From UBA12191 sp009937185 (GTDB lineage Bacteria > Planctomycetota > UBA8108 > UBA1146), in the NCBI GenBank assembly GCA_938075155.1, contig CALJGL010000011.1, forward strand, positions 124,001 to 188,000: a stretch of 64,000 nt of DNA. The letters are read 5' to 3'. The position numbers were made by a program, and so were the translations under genes. The notes under the pieces are model-generated. The model was given only the letters and a program-made list of their open reading frames with translations, had not been told where the DNA came from and ran no database searches. Shown in pieces: positions 56,609 to 64,000 of the stretch (position 1 is its first letter; every line of letters begins with the position of its first letter).

Positions 56609-57934
56609 TCAGGATTTGAGATCTCTGCTGTCTGATTCAATGGATGATTTCCCCAGCGTGACGCAAGCAAGGATTCCAACTTCATAAAGTATGACGAGGG
56701 GCCCCGCCATGAGTAATTGTGTCACGACGTCGGGTGGAGTTAGAAATGCTCCCAAGATCATGGCAGATAAGATTGAGACTTTTCGATACTGACGAAACAT
56801 TTCGACACTCACTACGCCAGTTTTTGAAAGAAGTATCATCAAGAGAGGCAACTGAAAGATCAGTCCCATACCCAGAACGAGGGTAAAGACCAATCCCATA
56901 TAATCTTTCAAAGTGAAACTGTTCGCGAGAAGCGAAGGGTCTCCATATCCCCCCAGAAATGAAAGTCCGACGGGGACTAAAATCCAGTATGCGAAATTGA
57001 CGCCGCCGGCCAAAAGTAGGAATGCCAATGGAATAAATGGCCTCACCGATTTGCGTTCACCTGGATACAAACCCGCAGCAATAAATTGCCATATCTCGGC
57101 AGTGATCCACGGAAGAGTGCATATGAGCCCCAGGAAGAGACCCAATTTAACGTAAGCAAAGAACGCTTCGGTATAGGAGAGCAACACCAAGGGCTTTCCT
57201 TTAACCCTCCACGTCACCCAATCATCTATCGTTCTCTCCAAAGCTTCAGTTTTACTCGCCACGCTTCGAAGATTTTCCTCAAGCGCTTTCTGCTCAGCCA
57301 ACGTCAGTTCCGGCACGGCAACCGGATCAATGTTATTACTGCCTTGTCTCCAACTCAGCCAGCGCTCCCTCAGTAACAGTAAATCGTCACCGAGTCTAAT
57401 CAGAGTGGATTGGTTACCCCAAGGTGCTTGACCCGTCTCGCTCACTTCTTGGAGTATCTCACCACTCACAAGCAGACTTGATGGTGTTCTTTCAAGGATG
57501 TCACCGGTTTTGAGAGTTCCATCCAGAATTTCAGCTCGCTCTTCTACGAGATCAGCGAAATCTGCTAATGGTCCCGTAGCGGGAGCTTGTTCCCGAAAGG
57601 CTTCCCAACGATCCCACCATTGACCCTTATTGATCGAGAGTTGAAGTATCCGCGAGGCTTGCTCGTCAACGAAAAGATCAGTGATGGATTGAATACCAAC
57701 AACTTCTTGCTCAATCCGTTGAACGACACGGGCGGATTCAATCTGAGTCATCGCCTTGCGGTGCGGAGCTGTGATGATCGTCATCAACTCCCCTTGATAA
57801 ACAAGAGCGATGCCCGCAAAGACGATCAAGATCAAAAGAGATCTCAGCAGACGAGTCCTCAGTTCCTCGAGGTGATCCCCAAAGGACATCGTTTTCAAAT
57901 CGGGATCCGAATCCTTATTGTCACTGTCGGACAT
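56609..57934 (-). CDS. tatC: TatC translocase with very long first periplasmic loop
   Basis: TatC binds twin-arginine signal peptides. The cytoplasmic HLEELRTRLL patch, TM1 (about 30-48), TEAFFAYVKLGLF and the four remaining helices are recognisable. Between TM1 and TM2 about 205 residues replace the usual 30-40, mostly helical with many Glu/Gln/Leu. Length 441 versus about 250 for normal TatC. No tatA/B is nearby. It precedes cinA by 10 bases. Confidence 0.92.
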   Translation of the reverse strand: MSDSDNKDSDPDLKTMSFGDHLEELRTRLLRSLLILIVFAGIALVYQGELMTIITAPHRKAMTQIESARVVQRIEQEVVGIQSITDLFVDEQASRILQLSINKGQWWDRWEAFREQAPATGPLADFADLVEERAEILDGTLKTGDILERTPSSLLVSGEILQEVSETGQAPWGNQSTLIRLGDDLLLLRERWLSWRQGSNNIDPVAVPELTLAEQKALEENLRSVASKTEALERTIDDWVTWRVKGKPLVLLSYTEAFFAYVKLGLFLGLICTLPWITAEIWQFIAAGLYPGERKSVRPFIPLAFLLLAGGVNFAYWILVPVGLSFLGGYGDPSLLANSFTLKDYMGLVFTLVLGMGLIFQLPLLMILLSKTGVVSVEMFRQYRKVSILSAMILGAFLTPPDVVTQLLMAGPLVILYEVGILACVTLGKSSIESDSRDLKS

Positions 57935-58143
57935 TCGAGGTTCGCCTTTTCTTTTGAGATCTTCTGTTTTCCACGTTTTGACAAGATCATGATGACATGG
58001 AGAAACACTACCTTCAAATTCTTCGGAGGAGTCTTCCTGTTTGCTGACGAGAATCTAACGCTGATCCCCCTGAGAGCCTCAGTTTCCTTAAATCCTCATA
58101 ATTGTGATCGAAGAGCGCTCAAACCCCCCTAATGGACATGAAA

Positions 58144-58176
58144 AAAGGGGTGATCGCTTTTTGCGATCACCCCTTT
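58144..58176 (-). terminator. Terminator after the BRCT-like gene
   Basis: A perfect 14-bp stem (AAAGGGGTGATCGC with GCGATCACCCCTTT) and a five-base loop, followed by TTT on the minus strand. It lies 49 bases past the stop at 58226. Confidence 0.92.
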
Positions 58177-58225
58177 ACCTTTTTCTCCTCAGATATCCCT
58201 GATCTTATCGATCATGAAATACTGA

Positions 58226-59437
58226 TTAGAAATCAATAAAATCAAGCAACTCCTGCTCACGAAGAATCGTGACACCCAAATCTCTTGCGAGATCGTACTC
58301 TTCAGTTTCCTCGTAGCCTTTTACAGCGACGACGAAATCTGTATCGAGAGCCACTGAGGTGGAAACAACACCACCGAAGAGTTCGATTTTACGCACCATG
58401 TCTTCCACAGAGTACTTACCGTTGGTGGCAACTTCTCCTGCGAAGACAAAGTGAGGGACGTCAGACTGGTCAAAGAAGGGACTGGTGATCTGGTCACCGG
58501 CGGAGATGGGATTGAATCGATCCAGGTTCTCCAACACTGCCACTTCTGAGAAGTCAGATTCCACCTTGAGAACCTCGACACGCCCTTTGCTGATTCGCTT
58601 TCCGCCTTTTTGGTAGGCGAAAACGTCAAAGACGAGTCCTCTGCGAAGCTTGTTCTTAGTTCCGAGGCTGATCCATGCTTTTCCGAGTTCCTCGGAAACG
58701 TTCAGGATTTCACCATCCGGCTCGATCATGGCGAATGTTTGCTCACGAACGATCTCACGCTTGAGTTCTTCAATACGATCATTGGAACGCTGAAGCAAGT
58801 TTTGAGTGATGCTGAGATCTCTCTGCAACTTGTAGACCATGGCGCTGTGATCCTGAACCAACTGTTCATTTTCCTCAAGAAGACGAGTGCTCTCCTCGCG
58901 GGCCCGTGATCTGGACTGTTCCAACTGAACTTGGAAATCATTCACCTCGCCCCGTAATCCGTCGATTTCCTCATTCAACTGGGAACCCAGATTACTTTTT
59001 GAGGTGACGGTTTCCATGAACTCCTGATCCTTCGCTTCAGCGAGAGATCTTTGACTGTTCAATTCGTTGTTCAAGAATCGAATAGTATCGATGGAGTCGG
59101 AGTAGAGATCGGTCAACGAAGCATAGCTGCGGGGATTCGAGGATCCCTTCGCTGTAGCAATTTCAGATCCAGCCTTATCGATAAGACTCTGCACCTCTTC
59201 TGTAGGAACGGCAAGATCGTCGGCTCCTTGAATGAGATTGCGCATACCGAAAATCTCTTCCGTGAGCGCTTTCACCTCGTCACTTTTGAGATCGAGATTT
59301 TTCTTTGCAACTATCTTGCTAGACAGTTCACGCTGATATTCGCCATTCATACTGAAGATGACGAATGCAAGTCCCAGATTTAGAATCAAAGAGACGATGA
59401 GAAAAGAGAGCTGGGCTCCCCCCTGATTTCGGGCCAT
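58226..59437 (-). CDS. Membrane-anchored coiled coil with BRCT-like C-terminus
   Basis: One N-terminal helix (LSFLIVSLILNLGLAFVIFSM) is followed by about 220 residues of coiled coil and a beta segment (KAWISLGTKNKLRRGLVFDVF). Residues about 330-403 match a BRCT pattern: FVFAGEVATNGKYSVEDM, GGVVS, TDFVVAVKG and DLGVTILREQELLDF. BRCT domains usually act in DNA repair or ligase. This one appears outside the cytoplasm if the helix is inserted N-in. No ligase partner. Function is unknown. Confidence 0.75.
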   Translation of the reverse strand: MARNQGGAQLSFLIVSLILNLGLAFVIFSMNGEYQRELSSKIVAKKNLDLKSDEVKALTEEIFGMRNLIQGADDLAVPTEEVQSLIDKAGSEIATAKGSSNPRSYASLTDLYSDSIDTIRFLNNELNSQRSLAEAKDQEFMETVTSKSNLGSQLNEEIDGLRGEVNDFQVQLEQSRSRAREESTRLLEENEQLVQDHSAMVYKLQRDLSITQNLLQRSNDRIEELKREIVREQTFAMIEPDGEILNVSEELGKAWISLGTKNKLRRGLVFDVFAYQKGGKRISKGRVEVLKVESDFSEVAVLENLDRFNPISAGDQITSPFFDQSDVPHFVFAGEVATNGKYSVEDMVRKIELFGGVVSTSVALDTDFVVAVKGYEETEEYDLARDLGVTILREQELLDFIDF

Positions 59438-59915
59438 GGAGACTCCTCCTTATTGCCTGCCAAGTTTCTGCCTGTAAGGCAATGCAGTTGATCATTTATT
59501 CAGACGACCTGAACGCCTTTGCTGGGCTCTGGGATCCCTTATTGGGACAAAGGACCCACCCGAGCAAACACGGGGACATCAGTTCATTTCCATCCGAGTA
59601 TTTGAATTTGCGGAGCAAAAAATCCACTTCGCAAACCCGTCCAATGGATTACTTTCTGGTAATGGGTCATTTCCCCTGCTCAGGATTCTCCTCATCAAGA
59701 GGAGCAAACAGGAGAGACAGCTCACCGCCAACGGTTATCCGGAAGCGATGATCCTAAGTCCACAAGGGTACCTCGTCAAGAAGCCCTGAAACGCCATATT
59801 GCCGGGGAAAGACGGATACGCTAGGTTCTCTGTATCCTCGTGCTTTCCACCTCTGCAATTTCTCTCCTGCAGCCGGATCCAGAAAAGCGCAATAGTCCCC
59901 TGAAGGGCCTCAATC
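59438..59915. other. 478-base gap between divergent genes
   Basis: I see no supported gene. There is a 7-bp inverted repeat (ATTGCCT/AGGCAAT, 59452-59483) near the BRCT-gene start and a CTCCTC/GAGGAG hairpin near 59690. The space must hold promoters for both the BRCT-like gene and polA. Confidence 0.6.
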
Positions 59916-62681
59916 ATGTCTAGGACACTCTTCCTGATCGATGGCCGCTACCAGATCTACAGGGGCCATTTCGGAATGCGACCCCTGACCAATAGCGCTG
60001 GGATGCAGGTTCAAGCGATTTATGTGATCACAGATTTGCTCCTGAGGCTCTGCCGAGACCACGATGTCAGCCATTGGGCAGTCGCGATGGAGTGTGACGG
60101 GCCGACTTTTCGCCACCAAATGTACGATCAATACAAAGCCAACCGAGATGCGATGCCGGAAGAACTTCGCACCCAATTGCCATACATCGATCGGATGTTA
60201 GAGGCTTTCCGTGTGCCAATACTGAAATCCGACCACCACGAAGCAGACGACTGCCTGGCAACGATGTCACGTCTTGCTGAAATAAAAGACATGGATGTGC
60301 GGCTACTCACTCGAGACAAAGATCTTGAGCAAGTCATTTCCTCCAGGGTTCAATTCCTCGACGAAAAAAATTGGAACTTGTACGGGCCTGACGAACTATT
60401 AGAAAAAAAAGGAATCCGTCCTGATCAGGTGATCTCATATCAGACTCTCGTCGGCGACAGTTCAGATAACATCCCGGGGGTTGCCGGAGTAGGTCCAAAG
60501 ACTGCAGTGAAAATTTTGGATCACGTCGAGGACCCTTTCTCTCTCCTTAACGATCCAGTCCCGGATGGGATTCCAGCGAGTGCATTGAAAAAAGTTCGGG
60601 CAAATCCCGATGCGATGACTCTCTCAAAAGAATTAGTCACACTTTCCTTAGAAACTCCTCTTCAGCAGAACCCTGAAGATTTAGAGCGAATCGAACCTGA
60701 TCACGAAACTCTGGCGGACTTGTTCAGAGAACTGGGCTTCAGAAGGTTTCTCAAAATGTTGGAACCTGAAGAAAAAGTTGAAGCAGATCTCTTTTCCGGT
60801 TTCGATTCTCCACCAGCAACTGAAGAACCCACTCGTCAAAAAGCTTCCACAGCGATCGCTGAAAAAGTCGATTACAAGTACGTCGATACCTTTGAAAAGT
60901 TGGATGCTGTTATTGAAGCCTGTCGATCTGAGGGAAGATTTGCATTCGATACCGAAACGAACTCTCTCGACACCATAGGAGGATTTGCTGTCGGTTGCAG
61001 TATTGCCGTACAAGCGGCAGAGGCTTGGTATATCCCCTTCTACTCACCTACTAACAATTGTCCCCTTCCCAAGAATGAAGTCCTCGAACGCCTGAGGCCA
61101 ATTCTGGAAGATCCTTCCATTGGGAAAATCGGCCAGAATATGAAGTTCGATGCTCAGGTGATGCGGACTCAAGGCATTGAGATTCAAGGGATCAGTGGTG
61201 ATCCAATGATCGCTGCATACCTTGTGAACTCTCTAAGGGGACGCTACGGACTCGACGATCTCGTCGGAGAAAGACTGGGCCATTCCATGATTTCGATCAA
61301 AAGCTTGATCGGATCTGGGAATGACCAAATCTCCATGGATCAAATCGAACCTGAAAAAATTACTGAGTACGCCGCAGAGGACGCAGACTTCACACTTCGA
61401 CTCAGTGATAACCTGCGTAAAGATATCGATGACAACGACCTGGCCCGCGTCTATGACGAAATTGAACTACCGCTCATCGAAGTCTTGACGTCGATGGAAC
61501 GTGAGGGGATCTCACTGGACGAAAAACGTCTCAGTGAACAAGAAGAAACTCTTACAGAGGAACTAAATCGCCTCGAGTCAGAGATTCATGAAGAGGCCGG
61601 TGGCCCTTTCAACATCGGGAGTCCGAAGCAATTGCAGAAGGTACTTTTTGAAGACCTGAAACTTCCAACGAAAGGACTTCCTAAAACAAAGACGGGAGTC
61701 AGCGTCAAAGCAGAGACTCTTGAAGAATTGTCCATTCGACATCCTGAACAAATCTTGCCCACCACGATTCTCAGGCATCGCAGTCTTGCGAAACTACTTT
61801 CTACCTACGTTCAAGCTCTCCCACAGCATTTGCATCCTGTCACGCGACGCATTCACACTGATTTTCGCCAAACGGTGACAGCCACTGGACGTTTGGCTTC
61901 CAATCGACCCAATTTGCAGAACATTCCAATCCGATCAGAGGAAGGACGAAGAATTCGTAAAGCCTTCGTCCCCAATCGAGAAGGCTGTATTTTTGTCAGT
62001 GCCGACTATTCTCAGGTCGAACTGCGTCTTCTCGCTCATCTGACGGCGGACGAAGGACTCCTCCAAGCCATTCATGACGGTGTAGATATCCACGCATCAG
62101 TAGCCGCCCGGATTCACGGAAAAACTCTTGAAGAAGTGACAAAGGATGAGCGAGCCGCAGCGAAGGCTGTAAATTTCGGATTGATGTACGGAATGGGAGC
62201 ATTCGGACTCTCCAGAGATCTCTCGATTCCTGTCGCTGAGGCAAAGCAATTTATAGAAGACTACTTTCAGCAATTTCCTGCCGTTCAAAGTTGGATGGAA
62301 CAGACAAAATTAGATGCCGCAAAGACGGGCGAGGTGAGAACCCTGTATGGACGACGGCGTCCCGTTCCTGAGATCCTTTCTCGTGTAGCACGAGAAAAAG
62401 CGCAGGGGGAAAGATATGCCATCAATAGTGTCGTGCAAGGATCAGCGGCGGATATGATCAAATTGGCGATGATCGAAGTTCACCGTCAATGCCAACTTGA
62501 AGACAGAGATTGTCGTCTCTTGCTTCAAATCCATGACGAACTCCTCCTCGAGGTTCCTATCAAGGAAGTTGAAAATTGTCGCCAATGGCTGAGGGATGCA
62601 ATGATCCATGTGATGGATCTGAGTGTTCCCCTAGAAGTCGAAGTCAATACAGGAAAAGACTGGTTCGATGCCTCCAAGTAA
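59916..62681 (+). CDS. polA: DNA polymerase I
   Basis: This 921-residue enzyme fills gaps and removes primers. Residues 1-290 are the 5' nuclease (FLIDGRYQIYRGHFGM, DKDLEQVI, GVAGVGPKTA). Residues 310-500 are the 3'-5' exonuclease with intact acidic residues (FAFDTETNSL, GQNMKFDAQ, YAAEDADFTLRL). The rest is the polymerase with motif A DYSQVELRLLAH, motif B KAVNFGLMYGM and motif C IHDELLLEV. It overlaps coaE by 14 bases. Confidence 0.97.
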   Translation: MSRTLFLIDGRYQIYRGHFGMRPLTNSAGMQVQAIYVITDLLLRLCRDHDVSHWAVAMECDGPTFRHQMYDQYKANRDAMPEELRTQLPYIDRMLEAFRVPILKSDHHEADDCLATMSRLAEIKDMDVRLLTRDKDLEQVISSRVQFLDEKNWNLYGPDELLEKKGIRPDQVISYQTLVGDSSDNIPGVAGVGPKTAVKILDHVEDPFSLLNDPVPDGIPASALKKVRANPDAMTLSKELVTLSLETPLQQNPEDLERIEPDHETLADLFRELGFRRFLKMLEPEEKVEADLFSGFDSPPATEEPTRQKASTAIAEKVDYKYVDTFEKLDAVIEACRSEGRFAFDTETNSLDTIGGFAVGCSIAVQAAEAWYIPFYSPTNNCPLPKNEVLERLRPILEDPSIGKIGQNMKFDAQVMRTQGIEIQGISGDPMIAAYLVNSLRGRYGLDDLVGERLGHSMISIKSLIGSGNDQISMDQIEPEKITEYAAEDADFTLRLSDNLRKDIDDNDLARVYDEIELPLIEVLTSMEREGISLDEKRLSEQEETLTEELNRLESEIHEEAGGPFNIGSPKQLQKVLFEDLKLPTKGLPKTKTGVSVKAETLEELSIRHPEQILPTTILRHRSLAKLLSTYVQALPQHLHPVTRRIHTDFRQTVTATGRLASNRPNLQNIPIRSEEGRRIRKAFVPNREGCIFVSADYSQVELRLLAHLTADEGLLQAIHDGVDIHASVAARIHGKTLEEVTKDERAAAKAVNFGLMYGMGAFGLSRDLSIPVAEAKQFIEDYFQQFPAVQSWMEQTKLDAAKTGEVRTLYGRRRPVPEILSRVAREKAQGERYAINSVVQGSAADMIKLAMIEVHRQCQLEDRDCRLLLQIHDELLLEVPIKEVENCRQWLRDAMIHVMDLSVPLEVEVNTGKDWFDASK

Positions 62682-63372
62682 TCCAGACCACAACCATCCG
62701 GGCAGCTCTCTTCCACCTCCTTTCATGACTGCTGTAACCGGGGGAATAGGTTCCGGAAAAAGCACCATCGCCAAAGAATTTGAAAAATTAGGGGCCCATC
62801 GTATCGATGCCGACGAGGAGGCTGGCAAAATTCTTGAACGCGCCGAGATCCTCAATGAACTCTCCCAAACTTGGGGCAAAGATGTCACAGATAGCCACGG
62901 AGGGGCAAATAGAGCGCTCATCTCATCAATTGTCTTCTCGGATCCTGCTGCCAGAAAGACCCTTGAATCCCTCGTTCACCCGGAGGTGAGAAGTCGAATA
63001 GATGATGCACTTGCTAAACTCTCCACAATAGGGTTCGATAAGAACAGTCCACTCCCGGAGGGCCGGGTATGGATTCTTCTCGATATCCCCCTCCTTGAAA
63101 CTTCTCCCTACAGGAACAAAGTGGACAGGATTCTCTTCGTGGATGCTCCCGACTCTGATCGGGAAACCCGGGTTGTTCAAAACCGGGGCTGGCAGCCCGG
63201 AGAGAGAAGTCGAAGAGAATCGGCGCAGTTCTCCCTCAAGGACAAAAAGGCAGGAGCCTCCGACGTGATCCAGAATGCAAACGGATTATCAGATGAGGAA
63301 CGGATAGCCCACTGTCAGGCAGTCCTGGATAGCTGGATTCAGGATCTCACGAACCCATCACCTGAAAACTAA
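62668..63372 (+). CDS. coaE: Dephospho-CoA kinase
   Basis: It performs the last step of coenzyme A synthesis. Walker A is GGIGSGKST, DADEEAGKIL matches the Asp-containing motif, and LLDIPLLE and the lid R-rich segment (RESAQFSL) follow. The polA-coaE-rho order is conserved in many bacteria. The ATG at 62668 overlaps polA; the next ATG (62725) would begin at the core. Either is possible. Confidence 0.9.
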   Translation: MPPSNPDHNHPGSSLPPPFMTAVTGGIGSGKSTIAKEFEKLGAHRIDADEEAGKILERAEILNELSQTWGKDVTDSHGGANRALISSIVFSDPAARKTLESLVHPEVRSRIDDALAKLSTIGFDKNSPLPEGRVWILLDIPLLETSPYRNKVDRILFVDAPDSDRETRVVQNRGWQPGERSRRESAQFSLKDKKAGASDVIQNANGLSDEERIAHCQAVLDSWIQDLTNPSPEN

Positions 63373-63423
63373 GGTGAACACTCACTCCCATGGATGAGGA
63401 AAAAGCATGACACCGAGGAACCA

Positions 63424-64000
63424 ATGACCGAAGAAAAGGGTGCGAGGAGACCGACTCCTTCCCGCAAAAAGACCACGAAAAAAGCTGGCAAAAAAGTCGC
63501 TAAAAAAACAGGTAAGAGGATCACTAAAAAAACCTCGAAGAAGACCTCGCCTCCTCCACAAAAGTTAGAGGGACTGCCCAAAGATATTGAAGAGCTAGAC
63601 GACATCCCAGTTCCGATCTCGGGACACGTCCCTGAACTCCACCTTTCCGAAATGCACAAAATGACCATCTCTGAGCTACAAACTATGGCTCGCGAAGAGG
63701 GAATTGCGGAAATTACAGGGCTCAAAAAACAGGATCTGATTTTTGAGATTCTAAAGGAGCGCGCTAAAGCATCCGGTGTCATGTATGGAGAGGGAGTTCT
63801 GGAAGTTCTTCCAGATGGTTTCGGCTTTCTCCGCTCACCCCGTTACTCCTATTTCCCCTGTGCAGACGATATTTACGTTTCTCCCTCGCAGATACGCAGA
63901 TTTGGCCTCACCACTGGCACCGTGATTCAGGGGCAAGTTCGTCCTCCCAAAGAAGGAGAAAGATACTTTGCTCTTCTTCAGGTGGATGCGATCAACTACG
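63424..64000 (+). CDS. rho: Transcription termination factor Rho (5' part)
   Basis: About 192 codons are seen. After a Lys-rich N-terminal tail (residues 5-45, many KK and KKT), the Rho_N helix set appears (LSELQTMAREEGI, LKKQDLIFEIL), then the OB-fold RNA-binding region (GEGVLEVLPDGFGFLRS, DIYVSPSQIRRFGL). ATP-binding motifs lie past the edge. The ATG at 63424 has GAGG five bases upstream and is better than the in-frame ATG at 63394. Confidence 0.93.
   Translation, partial: MTEEKGARRPTPSRKKTTKKAGKKVAKKTGKRITKKTSKKTSPPPQKLEGLPKDIEELDDIPVPISGHVPELHLSEMHKMTISELQTMAREEGIAEITGLKKQDLIFEILKERAKASGVMYGEGVLEVLPDGFGFLRSPRYSYFPCADDIYVSPSQIRRFGLTTGTVIQGQVRPPKEGERYFALLQVDAINY

Overview
The window looks like chromosomal sequence from a Gram-negative bacterium. 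It carries BamA, an LptB-like ATPase, TatC, lipoproteins and an OmpA-type protein. Several domain combinations (FHA next to a HEAT/VWA protein, a signal peptidase I with large inserts, an HTTM/gamma-carboxylase-like membrane protein, small secreted beta-domain proteins, membrane-anchored coiled coils) suggest a member of the Planctomycetota or a relative. That placement is an inference from gene content, not a phylogenetic result. Base composition is close to half GC. Genes are dense, and many neighbours share ATGA, TGATG, GTGA or TTGA overlaps. Several starts are best read as TTG preceded by a good Shine-Dalgarno.

Layout. 1-9397: a DUF2203 fragment, bamA (+), mutS2 without its Smr domain, a protein with a degenerate GGDEF-like end, and a four-gene operon (MerR-like HTH, YbgC-type thioesterase, FHA, HEAT/VWA). 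9466-16320 (+): birA, both methylmalonyl-CoA mutase subunits, the epimerase, and a three-piece propionyl-CoA carboxylase. Together these convert propionyl-CoA to succinyl-CoA and include the biotin ligase that activates the carrier. 16321-24696 (-): tRNA-Ser(GGA), SRP RNA, dnaX, ybaB and recR, followed by an ABC transporter cassette (periplasmic/membrane protein, ATPase, permease, ten-CxxC secreted protein). 24697-27131: a solitary C5 DNA methyltransferase on the opposite strand between two tRNA-Ser genes, with inverted repeats upstream.

27132-31258 (-): tRNA-Ser(CGA), tadA directly behind its expected substrate tRNA-Arg(ACG), scpB, a SurA-like PPIase lipoprotein, and galE fused to an MshEN-like domain. 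31428-39736 (+): rph, rdgB, lepA, lepB, lptB-like, two small membrane proteins, RNase P RNA and an HTTM protein. 39737-53178 (-): an anchored unknown, a zinc-ribbon coiled coil, rpoD, dnaG, rsmA, an OmpA-like lipoprotein, an HTH/TM protein, a small secreted protein, recG and dnaA. 53797-59437 (-): a secreted repeat protein, mnmD, cinA, a tatC with a very long first periplasmic loop, and a membrane-anchored coiled coil ending in a BRCT-like domain. 59916-64000 (+): polA, coaE and the start of rho.

Most of the window is core replication, repair, translation and envelope machinery. The best candidates for something undescribed are the ABC/Cys-rich cassette (16321-21548), the methyltransferase island, the GalE-MshEN fusion, the enlarged TatC loop and the exported BRCT-like protein. 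No CRISPR array, insertion sequence, prophage or recognisable defence operon was seen.
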